A DNA stretch of 64,000 nucleotides from Phenylobacterium sp. (GCF_024508875.1 NZ_JANINU010000002.1:1-64000), one strand, 5' to 3'; shown: positions 24,775 through 33,756, counted from the first letter of the stretch. Numbers and translations: made by a program. Notes: generated from the sequence alone by a model not told the origin.

Positions 24775-27027
24775 CTACTGGAAGTAGCGGCTCAGCGTGA
24801 CGCCAAACATTCGAGGCATGCCCATGGAGCCGGTGACCGCCGCATTGGCGCCCGATCCCGCGGACCCCTGGCTGACGTAGCGCTTGTCAGCCGCGTTGCG
24901 CACCCAGGCCAGCACCGACCAGGCGCGGTCCTGCGCCGCGACCTCGACCGAGAGGTTCAGCAGGCCATAGGCGCCCTGAGAGTTCTGCCGATTGTTGTAG
25001 ATGTCGAAGTAAGTCCGGCTTTGCCACTTGTAATCCGCCCGCCCCGTCAGGTTCACGGTGTCAGAGACGGGTAAGGTGTACTGGGCGGAGACGTTGTACT
25101 GCCACTCCGGCGCCTGGGTCAGGGAGTTGCCACGCAGCTGAACCGCCCCGGCCGGGAGTGGCGCGCCGTCCCGTGTCGCGCCGATGCAGGATGGCGACGT
25201 GGGCGCGGTCGGGTACAGCGGATCGTTGTTGCAGAAGAAGCCGAACTTGGCGTCGAGGTAGGTGACCGCGCCGGTCAGCCGCACACCACGAACGGGGTTG
25301 GCTTCAGCCTCGAATTCCACGCCCTTGATCTTCGCCGCCGTCGAATTCTCCACCCGCGGGAAGCGGACCTGTGTCGCGTCGTTCAGCCGGAACACGGTCT
25401 GCTGCAGGTTGGTGTAATCGGCGTAGAAGCCGGTCAGTCCCATCCGCAGCTTGCGGTCGAACATCATGGCCTTCAGACCAGCCTCATAGTTCCAGACGTA
25501 CTCTGGATTGAAGCGGTTTACCGGCAGCGAGACGTCGCCCAGCGTATTGAAGCCGCCCGATTTGAAGCCGCGCGAGACGCTGGCGTAGATGAGGGTGTCG
25601 TCCGTGGGCGTGTAGTCGAGGACGACGCGCGGCGTGAACGCGCTGAACTTGCCAGAGTCCGAACTCAGGCGCGGCGCGCCGCCGACGGAGGAGTCCATCT
25701 GATAGGACTTGTCATCGGTCGTGTATCGCCCGCCGACTGTGGCGCGGAGCTGGTCGGTGATCTGATACCGGAACTGCGCGTAGGCTGCGTACGACTTCAG
25801 CGTCTCCTCGGGCAGGTAGACGAGATAGTTCTTGAAGGTGGCGAGGCTGAGGTAGAGCGGCTCGCTGCTATCGCCGCGCATGTAGAAGGCGCCTGCCACC
25901 AGGTCCGCTCGCTCGCTGAGGTCGGCCGTCAGCGTGAACTCCTGTGTCACCTGCTTGGCGTAGAGGCCGATCAGGTCGAAGCGCGAGCTGTTCGCCGGCG
26001 TGGCGTCGACGTCCAGGTCCGTGAGGTCGATGTCGTGATCGATGAAGCCCGTGGTCGACGTCAAGGTCACGTTCGGCGCGATGTTCCAAGTGGCCACCGC
26101 CGTCGCCCGAACATCCTCCACGTCCCGGTGATTCGGCTCGTTGAAGTAGAAGGTCAGGTTCTTTGGGTCGTTGCGCGGGAAGGCGTAGGTCGGCAGTTCC
26201 GGGACCGTCGGCCGGGCTGGATCGGCGCGGCGTAGGATCTGGCTGAAGCCGGGATCGCTGCGGTCCTTGGTGTATTCGAGCAGGGCGCGGACGCTGAACG
26301 CCTCTGTCGGCGTGAACAGCAGCTGGCCGCGCACCTGCGCAACGTCGGTGTCGTCGTTGCGCTTGCCGATGAAGTCATTCTTGAGCCAGCCCTTGGCCTC
26401 CTCCCGTTGGAACGCGAGGCGCCCCGCAAGCTGGTCAGAGAACACCTTGTTGACGTGCCCTTTCAGACCAAGTCGCGAGCGGTTGCCGGCCGTGAAGACG
26501 AGGCTGCCATCGTCGTCGCGGGCCGGTCCCTTGCTGTAGATGTTGATGGCGCCCCCCGTGGCGTTGCGGCCGGCGATCGTGCCCTGTGGGCCGCGCAGGA
26601 CTTCCACGCGTTCGATGTCCATGAAGGACGGGTTCATCATGAAGTGGTTGAGCAGCGGAACGCCGTCCAGAGACACCGTCACCCCCGACTGGCTGCCGAT
26701 GTCCTGACCCGCCTGGCCGATGCCACGCATGGCGATGAAGACGTTGGTGGACTTGGTGCCGAACTGCAGGCTGGGCGTCAGCTGGACAAGGTCGCCCACT
26801 TCCCTGATGCCGGCCTTCTCCAGCGTTGCGGCGGTCACCGCCGTGATGGCGATGGGGATATTCTGCAGGCCCTCCGCCCGCTTCTCCGCCGTGACGACGA
26901 CTTCCTCCAGGGCATTCTTGTCCGGCTGGCCCTGGGCCCAGGCCATCGCCGGCAGGGCCGCGCCCCCCAACAGAGCCGCGACGCCAGTGGCCAGCATGCC
27001 CGCTCGGTGGCTCAAATTGCGCTTCAT
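24775..27027 (-). CDS. TonB-dependent outer-membrane receptor
   Basis: A 750-residue receptor with a signal peptide (cleavage after AWAQ), a TonB-box-like segment (EEVVVTAEKRAEG), a plug domain with VEVLRGPQGTIAGRNATGGAINIYSKGP, and a 22-strand barrel ending in Phe-Gln. It imports a bulky substrate across the outer membrane. Placement between an MFS transporter and a ligase/esterase set points to an organic ester rather than a siderophore. ATG 27027 is preceded by AGGGAGGG. Confidence 0.93.
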   Translation of the reverse strand: MKRNLSHRAGMLATGVAALLGGAALPAMAWAQGQPDKNALEEVVVTAEKRAEGLQNIPIAITAVTAATLEKAGIREVGDLVQLTPSLQFGTKSTNVFIAMRGIGQAGQDIGSQSGVTVSLDGVPLLNHFMMNPSFMDIERVEVLRGPQGTIAGRNATGGAINIYSKGPARDDDGSLVFTAGNRSRLGLKGHVNKVFSDQLAGRLAFQREEAKGWLKNDFIGKRNDDTDVAQVRGQLLFTPTEAFSVRALLEYTKDRSDPGFSQILRRADPARPTVPELPTYAFPRNDPKNLTFYFNEPNHRDVEDVRATAVATWNIAPNVTLTSTTGFIDHDIDLTDLDVDATPANSSRFDLIGLYAKQVTQEFTLTADLSERADLVAGAFYMRGDSSEPLYLSLATFKNYLVYLPEETLKSYAAYAQFRYQITDQLRATVGGRYTTDDKSYQMDSSVGGAPRLSSDSGKFSAFTPRVVLDYTPTDDTLIYASVSRGFKSGGFNTLGDVSLPVNRFNPEYVWNYEAGLKAMMFDRKLRMGLTGFYADYTNLQQTVFRLNDATQVRFPRVENSTAAKIKGVEFEAEANPVRGVRLTGAVTYLDAKFGFFCNNDPLYPTAPTSPSCIGATRDGAPLPAGAVQLRGNSLTQAPEWQYNVSAQYTLPVSDTVNLTGRADYKWQSRTYFDIYNNRQNSQGAYGLLNLSVEVAAQDRAWSVLAWVRNAADKRYVSQGSAGSGANAAVTGSMGMPRMFGVTLSRYFQ

Positions 27028-27117
27028 TCTCTTACCCTCCCTCGATCGTTCGATCGCTGCAGTCCGAAGTCTGTGGCTTCGGTCCCTGTGGTTTGGCGGC
27101 CTGCCGACCGCGAACTC

Positions 27118-28470
27118 TCAATCGCCGCGCCGACGGCTTGTTCTGACGGAAGTGACGGGTTCGCTGGCCTCGCGGTGGCCATGCAGCCAGGACACGCAGA
27201 CCAGCGATACGAGGCAGGTCACGGCCATGTAGCCGCCCACGCTCAGACTGTTCTGCGATCCGGCGAACAGGGCCGTGGCGATCATGGGCGCGAAGCCGCC
27301 GCCCAGCAGGACGCCAATCTGGTAGCCCAGCGACGCTCCCGAATACCGCAGCTCAGCCGGGAACAGCTCGGCGAACAGCGCCGCCTGCGGGCCATACATC
27401 ATGGCGACACAGCACAGACCGACCGCAATGGCGGCGCCGACGCCGAGCGGCGTGCCCGATTCCAGCAGCGGGAAAAAGGCGAACGACCACAGGCCGGTCG
27501 TCATGCAACCCAGCCTGAACAGGCCGTAGCGGCCGTACCGGTCAGACGCGGCGGCGACGAGCAGGAGCGCCGGGATCATGCAGACGCTGCCGAACATCAC
27601 GCCGCCCAGGATGAGCTCGCGCGACAATCCGAGCTGCGTCGTCCCGTACGAGATCACCCAGGTGATGATGACGTAGAAGCAGGCGTTGCTGGCGATGAAG
27701 GCCCCGCCTGCCAAGAGGATTCGCCGCCAGCTGGACGCGATGACCTGGAGGATCGGCGAGCCTCGCCGGGCCTCCGGCGCTGCGCTCTCCGCCCGCTTGG
27801 CCGCGGCCGCCACGAACTCGCGGGACTCGTGCATCCGCGTGTTCACGTAGAAGGCCAGGCTGACCACGACGACGCTCAGCAGGAAGGGAATCCGCCAGCC
27901 CCACGCCTCGAAGGCCGCGCGGTCCATTGTCCCGTCGGAGAGCATGAAGGCGACATTGGCCAGGATCACGCCGGACGGGACGCCGATCTGGACGAAGCTG
28001 CCGAACAGGCCGCGACGACCGTCAGGCGCGTTCTCGATGGCGATCAGCGCCGCCGCACCCCACTGCCCGCCGACCGCGAACCCCTGCACGAAGCGCAGGG
28101 CGATCAGCATCAGGGGCGCCCACATCCCCACCGCCGAATAGGTCGGCAGCAGGCCGACGAGCAGCGTGGAAACGCCCATAATCATCAGCGCCGCCACCAG
28201 GGTGGTCTTGCGCCCGTGCAGATCGCCGAAATGCCCGAAAACGACGCCGCCGAGCGGCCTGGCGATGAAGCCCACAGCAAACGTGCTGAAGGCGGCCAGC
28301 TGAGCCACGAGCGGCGACAGGCCGGGCGAGAAGAAGACGTGCGGAAAGACCAGCGCCGCTGCTGTCCCGTAGACGAAGAAATCGTACCATTCGACGCCCG
28401 CGGCCACGGACGAGGTAAGCGCCAGTCTCACCGTCGAGCCGCGCGCCGTCGCGGCGTTGGTCCCTGTCAC
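27118..28470 (-). CDS. MFS transporter of the metabolite:H+ symporter (MHS) type
   Basis: A 450-residue 12-helix permease. It shows the MHS signature regions EWYDFFVYGTAAALVFPHVFFS and RPLGGVVFGHFGDLHGRKTTL and the motif RFVQGFAVGGQWGAAALIAIE. The family takes up carboxylates, shikimate, proline/betaine and similar compounds with protons. Start is GTG 28470, with AGGAAGGA about 8 bases upstream. It is the first gene of the leftward operon and is divergent from the AraC-type regulator gene. Confidence 0.9.
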   Translation of the reverse strand: MTGTNAATARGSTVRLALTSSVAAGVEWYDFFVYGTAAALVFPHVFFSPGLSPLVAQLAAFSTFAVGFIARPLGGVVFGHFGDLHGRKTTLVAALMIMGVSTLLVGLLPTYSAVGMWAPLMLIALRFVQGFAVGGQWGAAALIAIENAPDGRRGLFGSFVQIGVPSGVILANVAFMLSDGTMDRAAFEAWGWRIPFLLSVVVVSLAFYVNTRMHESREFVAAAAKRAESAAPEARRGSPILQVIASSWRRILLAGGAFIASNACFYVIITWVISYGTTQLGLSRELILGGVMFGSVCMIPALLLVAAASDRYGRYGLFRLGCMTTGLWSFAFFPLLESGTPLGVGAAIAVGLCCVAMMYGPQAALFAELFPAELRYSGASLGYQIGVLLGGGFAPMIATALFAGSQNSLSVGGYMAVTCLVSLVCVSWLHGHREASEPVTSVRTSRRRGD

Positions 28471-28506
28471 GTGACGTCCTTCCCTACGCGGCCGATCTGC
28501 GCCGGC

Positions 28507-28518
28507 TGTGACGTCACA
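28507..28518. promoter_or_regulatory. 12-bp perfect palindrome in the MFS/AraC divergent promoter region
   Basis: TGTGACGTCACA, self-complementary, lies 37 bp upstream of the MFS start codon, with a second 10-bp palindrome GTCACGTGAC overlapping that start (about 28466-28475). The shape resembles a CRP/FNR-type half-site pair, but the spacing is too short for the classical TGTGA-N6-TCACA site. Confidence 0.3.
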
Positions 28519-28544
28519 ATAGGAAAGCCGGCCCGAGATTTGAG

Positions 28545-28576
28545 GTCTTTGGCGGACACATATATGTCTTTGCCGG
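28545..28576. promoter_or_regulatory. Candidate AraC-type operator: direct repeats 21 bp apart
   Basis: GTCTTTGGCGG (28545-28555) and GTCTTTGCCGG (28566-28576) are direct repeats with starts exactly 21 bp apart. That is two helical turns, the spacing of AraC I1-I2 half-sites. They lie 26-57 bp before the regulator's ATG and between it and the divergent MFS gene. Confidence 0.6.
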
Positions 28577-28601
28577 TCAAAGTTGCCGCGAGACGAATGT
28601 C

Positions 28602-29693
28602 ATGACGCCAGGACGCGACCCCGCCCCGCCGGGATCGGTGACCGGCCACGCGCCGACGGTCGGTCCGCTGCTGCCGCGCCCGCTTCCCAATCAGAAGACC
28701 TTCGCGCCGTACAAGATCGCCACCCTGATCGACACCCTGGCCTCGCACGGCCTGAGCGCTACGGCGGTGCTTGAGGGCACGGGACTGAGCGACGCGGACG
28801 TTCGCGACCCGCATACGCTGACCTCGATCCGCCAGTACCTGGCGGCATGCGAGAACGCCGTGCGAAGCGGGATCGACCTCGACGTCGCCTATGAGATCGG
28901 CGCCCGCCTGCACCTGTCAGCCTACGGCATGTACGGCTATGCCCTCATGTGCTCGCCCACGATGCGCGACTTCTTCGACTTCGCCGTTCGCTACCAGCCG
29001 CTCGCGACGCCAATCCAGCAACTGGGATGGCGGCAGGATGGCGACCGCGCGATCTGGACGTTCACCGAGATCTACAGCGACCTCATGAGCGAGGATCTCC
29101 GCAACTTCCTGCTGCGCCAGCAGATGATGATGACCTCCACCCACATGCGCGACGTGGTCGGACCCGAGACTCGTCCGCTGCAAGCGTGCTTCGGCCTGGC
29201 CGACAATGGCAGGACGGCCGCCGACGAGGCCGCCCTCGGCTGCCCGTGCCGCTTTGGTGAGGCGGGCCACGAACTGCACTATCCGGCGAGCATCCTGGAG
29301 CAGGCCCCCGAGCTGGCAAATCGCCTCACCCGCGCCATGCTCGAGGACACCTGCGACCGCCTAGCGGGCGAGGCCAACATGACCACGGGCGTTGCCGGCG
29401 ATGTCTACCAACTCCTGATGCTCGCGCCGAACCGCTCGCCGTCCATGCCGTCGGTCGCCCAGCGCCTGGGCATGACCGAGCGTACGCTGCGGCGCAGGCT
29501 CGACGACGCCGGACATAGCTTCGCGAGCATCGCCGACGAGGTCCGCAAGCGCCTGACGCTGGAATACCTTCAGACCACCCGCATCAGCGCCGACGACATC
29601 GCCTGGAAGGTTGGCTTCAGCGACAGCTCCAACCTAAGACGCGCCGTCAAACGGTGGACTGGCCGAACCTTTGCGGAGGTGCGGCGCGGTTGA
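28602..29693 (+). CDS. AraC-family regulator (arabinose-binding-like N-domain)
   Basis: A 363-residue protein. The N-terminal ligand domain is of the type with FAPYKIATLIDTLASHGLSATAVLEGTGL and YEIGARLHLSAYGMYGYALMCSPTMRDFFDFAVRY. The C-terminal AraC HTH (about 265-360) contains SPSMPSVAQRLGMTERTLRRRLDDAG and ISADDIAWKVGFSDSSNLRRAVKRWTGRTFAEVRR. It is divergent from the six-gene catabolic operon and is its probable regulator, through the 21-bp direct repeats. The true start may lie downstream of 28602, since the first 25 residues are proline-rich and poorly conserved in style. Confidence 0.9.
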   Translation: MTPGRDPAPPGSVTGHAPTVGPLLPRPLPNQKTFAPYKIATLIDTLASHGLSATAVLEGTGLSDADVRDPHTLTSIRQYLAACENAVRSGIDLDVAYEIGARLHLSAYGMYGYALMCSPTMRDFFDFAVRYQPLATPIQQLGWRQDGDRAIWTFTEIYSDLMSEDLRNFLLRQQMMMTSTHMRDVVGPETRPLQACFGLADNGRTAADEAALGCPCRFGEAGHELHYPASILEQAPELANRLTRAMLEDTCDRLAGEANMTTGVAGDVYQLLMLAPNRSPSMPSVAQRLGMTERTLRRRLDDAGHSFASIADEVRKRLTLEYLQTTRISADDIAWKVGFSDSSNLRRAVKRWTGRTFAEVRRG

Positions 29694-29758
29694 GATCGCA
29701 TCTCGCAGGCTCAGTCCCCGATTGCGGGCGATACAGGCTGCTCGGAGCTGTCTGCTTA

Positions 29759-29801
29759 GCGCCACAAGCAGAACTTGGGATCGGTGCAGATAGCCGACCT
29801 T
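29759..29801. repeat. 25-bp-period degenerate repeat, copy 6
   Basis: GCGCCA box with AGCAGAACTT and AGCCGACCTT units whose starts are 25 bp apart. Here the upstream inverted arm is intact: TCTGCTT pairs with AAGCAGA across AGCGCCAC (about 29750-29771). Confidence 0.7.
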
Positions 29802-29859
29802 CGGCCCGCTCACCCGCAGCACCGCGGTGCGGTGGACGATCTGCGCCGCCGCAGACCGA

Positions 29860-31344
29860 TCAGGAATGGGCCTGAGAAGGCGGCGCGGCAGAGGCAGGTC
29901 GTCGCGCCAGGGTAACGCCGAGTGCTGCGCCGACCCCGAGACAGACGCCGATGCACACCAGGGCAACCACGAAGGCTTCGGTGATGGCCGCTGGATCATG
30001 ACGAGGTCCAAGGACCGAATAGAAGATCCCCCCGATGACCGCCACGCTGAGGGCAGTGCCGACCTGCAAGGTGGAGCTGACGAGCCCGGCGATCATCCCT
30101 GAAAGCGCCGGATCGACGCGCCCAGTGACCATCCGCATCAGGGTCGGCAATCCCAGTCCCTGACCGAAGCCGATAGCCCACAGGATGGGCGACAGTAGAG
30201 CGGCCCTGGGCTCCGCGCCAACCGAAGTCGCGGCAACGAGGCAGGCCAGTCCGGCGAAGCCTGCTGTCTCCAGGCCGAGGCCGATCGGATTGACGTAGTC
30301 GCCGAAGATGCGCCGCAGAAACGGTGTCGACAGCGGACCCAACAGGAAGCCGGCCCCGAAGGGGAGGAATGTGAGGCCCGCGCGCAGCGGGGAAATGTGT
30401 AGCGCGCCCTGCAGATAGACCGAGAACAACAGGAAGAAGGCGCCGATCGCATAGAACAGCAACGCGATCAACAGCGCGCGGCCCAAGCCCGGCGCCCCCA
30501 GCGCGCGCGGATCGACAAGGGGCGCTCCGCCGACGCGGGCGAGGCGCGCCTCGTGTCGCCAGAAGACAAGCGCCAGCATCGGCGATGCGGCCAGCGACAG
30601 CCATGACCACCAGGGCCAGCCGGCCTGGCGCCCCTCGATCAACGGAACGATCAGGGTTCCGAGCGCGGCGATCGAGAGCGCCACGCCGCCGAGATCGAGG
30701 CCGCTCGCATGGCGCGCCCGCGTGTCCTTCAGCAACGGCACACCAAGGAGGACGACCAGCCCCGCCACGGGCAGATTGACCAGGAAGATCGTCCGCCAGC
30801 CCAGGCCCAGGAGATCGAGCGAAATCAGGACGCCACCCAGGGCCTGGCCGATCACCGAGGCCAGGCCGAAGACCGCGCCGTAGATGCCGAGCGCCAGCGG
30901 CTTTTCTCGTTCGGGGAAGATCGCGTGGACCGAGGCGAGCGCCTGGGGCGCCATCATCGCCGCCGTGGCGCCCTGCAAAGCGCGTCCCGCGACCAGCGCC
31001 CACGGCGACCCCGCGAACCCGCAGATCAGCGACGCGAAGGCGAAGCCGGTGAGCCCGATGAAGAACATGCGGCCGCGGCCGTAGAGATCGCCAAGCCGCC
31101 CGCCGGTCGTCAGGGTCACCGCGTAGAGCGCGGCATAGGAGGAAATGACGAGCTGTTCGGCCGACGACGAGGCGCCCAGGTTCCTCTGGATCGAGGGGAG
31201 CGCGACATTGACGATGAAGAAGTCCAGCGGCGGCAGGAACGCCCCGACGAGCAGGAGGACGAACATCGCCCAGCGGCGGGGGTCCGGCGGGTCGTCGTCC
31301 GTCGACGCCGACGGCGCGCGCGGTATGGGTCGCAATGCGCTCAT
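29860..31344 (-). CDS. DHA2-type multidrug MFS transporter
   Basis: A 494-residue permease with about 14 membrane helices of the EmrB/QacA kind. It has the N-terminal FLPPLDFFIVNVALPSIQRNLGAS, motif A GGRLGDLYGRGRMF and a central QGATAAMMAPQALASVHAIFP. It exports drugs or metabolites by proton antiport. ATG 31344 is chosen because upstream in-frame sequence to 31662 is arginine-rich and shadow-like. It follows the EthD-like gene after 110 bp and probably belongs to the SDR-EthD-MFS operon. Confidence 0.88.
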   Translation of the reverse strand: MSALRPIPRAPSASTDDDPPDPRRWAMFVLLLVGAFLPPLDFFIVNVALPSIQRNLGASSSAEQLVISSYAALYAVTLTTGGRLGDLYGRGRMFFIGLTGFAFASLICGFAGSPWALVAGRALQGATAAMMAPQALASVHAIFPEREKPLALGIYGAVFGLASVIGQALGGVLISLDLLGLGWRTIFLVNLPVAGLVVLLGVPLLKDTRARHASGLDLGGVALSIAALGTLIVPLIEGRQAGWPWWSWLSLAASPMLALVFWRHEARLARVGGAPLVDPRALGAPGLGRALLIALLFYAIGAFFLLFSVYLQGALHISPLRAGLTFLPFGAGFLLGPLSTPFLRRIFGDYVNPIGLGLETAGFAGLACLVAATSVGAEPRAALLSPILWAIGFGQGLGLPTLMRMVTGRVDPALSGMIAGLVSSTLQVGTALSVAVIGGIFYSVLGPRHDPAAITEAFVVALVCIGVCLGVGAALGVTLARRPASAAPPSQAHS

Positions 31345-31454
31345 TCTGGTGGCGCCTTCTCTTGCCAGGGTGAACTTCGCCGGGTCGGTAGGGACGGCGT
31401 GCGCGAGCATCGCGGCGTCCGCCACAGCGATCGTGCTTCGGGTGGGCCGCGCCC

Positions 31455-31754
31455 TTACAGGGGCGTGGCGAGGCTGCGCTGCGGCTTGACGGCCGTGACC
31501 AGCTCGACGTCGGCCATGACCTCCGCCGTCCGCGGCGAGGCCAGCGCCGCCTCCATGGCCGGTCTGTCGCGGAAGACGCAGGCGGCGACGGCGATCAGGC
31601 CGACGCCGTCGTCGCCCGGGAAAAAGCCGCCGACGCGCTCCAGGCCGTAGGGTCCCCAGCATTCCCGCACGAGCGGCAGGTGGACGTTGATCCAGTGGGC
31701 GCGGTTGAAGGGGGTGTCGGTGTCACCCGCATAGGTCACGAACATGGTGGTCAT
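31455..31754 (-). CDS. EthD-domain protein
   Basis: A 99-residue dimeric alpha-beta-barrel protein of the EthD type: MFVTYAGDTDTPFNRAHWINVHLPLVRECWGPYGLERVGGFFPG, then a C-terminal VFRDRPAMEAALASPRTAEVMADVELVTAV. EthD proteins often accompany oxidative degradation or polyketide-type modification; the exact reaction is usually unknown. It starts 12 bp after the SDR stop. Confidence 0.85.
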   Translation of the reverse strand: MTTMFVTYAGDTDTPFNRAHWINVHLPLVRECWGPYGLERVGGFFPGDDGVGLIAVAACVFRDRPAMEAALASPRTAEVMADVELVTAVKPQRSLATPL

Positions 31755-31766
31755 CGGAAGAACCGC

Positions 31767-32603
31767 TCAGGCCGGGTTGTCGAAATCGGTAGCGATCGAG
31801 ATGTCCCGCCATGCCGCCACATCCGCGCGGAACGCCGCGAACTTGCGTTCGACGATGGCGTGCGCCGCGGGGCCGAGCGGGAGGTGGAGCGGCGGGTTTT
31901 CCGCATCGACCGCGCGCAGCATGACGGCGACGGCCTTGGCCGGATCGCCCGCCTGCCGCCCGTCGTTGGTTTCGCGATACTGCAGTCGGCCGTGCGCCGT
32001 GCCTGCATAGGCGTCGATCCGGCGCCTGGCGGCGGCCATCGAGCGGCCCAGGAACTCGGTGCGGAAAGGGCCGGGCTCGGCGATGATGACCTTGACGTCC
32101 AGGGGACGAAGCTCGTCCGCGAGCGCTTCGGACAGGCCCTCCACCGCGAACTTGGTGGCGTTGTAGTAGCCGAAGCCCGCCGTGCCGGAGAGGCCGGCGC
32201 CCGAGGACAGGTTGAGGATGCGCGAGCCCGGGCGCCTACGCAGCGCCGGCAGCGCCGCGCGGGTCGTTTCGATGAGGCCGAACAGGTTGGCTTCGAACAG
32301 AGGCCGGTATTCGTCCGGCTCGGCCTCCTCGATCGCCCCGATGAAGCCGAAGCCGGCATTGTTGACCAGGACATCCAGGCCGCCGAAGGCGCCTTCCGCC
32401 AGCGCGACCGCGGCGGCGGCGTCGCCGGGATGGGTGACGTCGAGGCGCGTGCAGCGCACCGTGTCAGGGTGCCGCTCGCGCAGCGCCTCCAGCGATCTGG
32501 TGGATCGCGCGGTCGCGACGAGACGATCGCCGCGGCGGGCGACGGCTTCGGCGAGCGCGTGGCCCAGCCCGGTCGAGCAGCCTGTGATCAGCCAAGTTTT
32601 CAC
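31767..32603 (-). CDS. Short-chain dehydrogenase/reductase
   Basis: A 278-residue classical SDR with the cofactor loop TGCSTGLG at about residues 8-15, the NNAG motif, catalytic Ser in LNLSSGAG and YNATK for Tyr/Lys. The residues after strand 2 (TARSTRSLEAL) favour NADP(H). Start GTG 32603 has AAGGAG 7 bp upstream and is preferred over ATG 32624. First gene of a leftward SDR-EthD-MFS unit, divergent from a LysR regulator with a 9-bp inverted repeat between them. Confidence 0.9.
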   Translation of the reverse strand: MKTWLITGCSTGLGHALAEAVARRGDRLVATARSTRSLEALRERHPDTVRCTRLDVTHPGDAAAAVALAEGAFGGLDVLVNNAGFGFIGAIEEAEPDEYRPLFEANLFGLIETTRAALPALRRRPGSRILNLSSGAGLSGTAGFGYYNATKFAVEGLSEALADELRPLDVKVIIAEPGPFRTEFLGRSMAAARRRIDAYAGTAHGRLQYRETNDGRQAGDPAKAVAVMLRAVDAENPPLHLPLGPAAHAIVERKFAAFRADVAAWRDISIATDFDNPA

Positions 32604-32714
32604 GATCCACTCCTTCGGATGCATTTGCGTGCGCGCGGCTCGGCGACACCCGGTCAGGCTGCGCGGCTCCAAAGCGCAGACGGAATTTAGGTGGTTGGAT
32701 TTGTTCAGGAAGCG

Positions 32715-32745
32715 ACAATAATGTTCGGCAGGCGTTCATTATTGT
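32715..32745. promoter_or_regulatory. Candidate LysR operator, 9-bp inverted repeat
   Basis: ACAATAATG (32715-32723) and CATTATTGT (32737-32745) are perfectly inverted with a 13-bp centre and contain T-N11-A type pairs. The site lies 12 bp before the LysR start and 112 bp before the SDR start, where an autoregulating LysR protein would bind. Confidence 0.62.
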
Positions 32746-32757
32746 ACGGGTGACGAG

Positions 32758-33618
32758 GTGGAGTGGAGCGATGTCAGGATCTTCCTCGCCATCTCCCGGG
32801 CCGGGACGCTGGCGGGTGCGGCGAAGAGGCTGGGCCTGAGTCATCCGACCGTCGGGCGCCGGCTTCGCGCGCTGGAGCAGGCCACCGGCCACACGCTGTT
32901 CCAGCGGACCGCCGATGGGCTGGTGCCGACCGAGGAAGGCCTGGCCATCACCGCCCTGGCCGAGCAGATGGAAGACGGCGCCCTGGCGATGCAGCGGCGT
33001 CTGGCGGGAGGCGAACAGGACCTTCAGGGCAGCTTGCGGATCTCGTCGGCCGATTGGTTCGGCGCCTATGTTCTGCCGCCGATCATCGGCGCCTTCGTGA
33101 AGACCTACCCCCATGTCCACCTCGAGCTTCTCACCGGGACGCGGCTGTTCAGCCTGGCGCAGCGGGAGGCCGACATCGCCTTTCGGATCGTCCCGTTCGA
33201 CGCGCCGGACGTCGTCCAGCGACGGCTGGTCCGTCTGAGCTACGGCGCCTACGTGGCGGCGGAACACCCCGAGCCCGTCTTCGGCGACGGAACCGGCTGC
33301 AGCCTCATCACCATGGACACCTCGACGGGACAGTTTCCCGACATCGCCTGGCTGCGGGAAAGCTTTCCGAACGCTCGCCCGGTTCTGGCGTCGAACAATC
33401 GCAACGTGCAGGCGTGGCTTTGCCGCCAAGGCGTCGGGATCGCGGTCCTGCCCCAGGTCGTGGGCGACCAGGCGCCGGGCCTGCGCCGCCTACGCCTGCC
33501 GTCAGACCCGCCGGGCCGCGATATCTGGATGGGCTATCACCGGGACCTGAGGCGGCTCCAGCGCCTTCGCGCCTTCATCGCCACGGTGACCGACCACCTG
33601 GCGACACCGCCGGCCTGA
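32758..33618 (+). CDS. LysR-family transcriptional regulator
   Basis: A 286-residue protein with an N-terminal winged HTH (WSDVRIFLAISRAGTLAGAAKRLGLSHPTVGRRLRALE) and a C-terminal periplasmic-binding-like effector domain. It starts at GTG 32758, giving an N-terminus of MEWSDVR that is normal for this subfamily. It is divergent from the SDR-EthD-MFS unit, which it most likely controls with the inverted repeat at 32715-32745. Confidence 0.9.
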   Translation: MEWSDVRIFLAISRAGTLAGAAKRLGLSHPTVGRRLRALEQATGHTLFQRTADGLVPTEEGLAITALAEQMEDGALAMQRRLAGGEQDLQGSLRISSADWFGAYVLPPIIGAFVKTYPHVHLELLTGTRLFSLAQREADIAFRIVPFDAPDVVQRRLVRLSYGAYVAAEHPEPVFGDGTGCSLITMDTSTGQFPDIAWLRESFPNARPVLASNNRNVQAWLCRQGVGIAVLPQVVGDQAPGLRRLRLPSDPPGRDIWMGYHRDLRRLQRLRAFIATVTDHLATPPA

Positions 33619-33732
33619 TCCCCGCCCCGATCGCCGACCGGCCCATCTGGCGAACAGGTCTGAGCGTCGGACCAGCGCTTCGATATGGCAGCCGGCGCGC
33701 CTTGTCCCGGCGGCCCACGCGGCTATATCGAC

Positions 33733-33746
33733 CTACCAGAAGGTAG
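33733..33746. promoter_or_regulatory. TetR operator site 1 (CTACC-N4-GGTAG)
   Basis: CTACC-AGAA-GGTAG, a 14-bp dyad ending 10 bp before the tetR ATG, where bound repressor would block initiation. The same dyad recurs twice before the next gene. Confidence 0.7.
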
Positions 33747-33756
33747 ATCGCGTCGC

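Noticed and set aside
26407-28605. A 732-codon rightward open frame across the TonB receptor and MFS genes
   Set aside because: It runs opposite two well-supported genes through their promoter region and has shadow composition.
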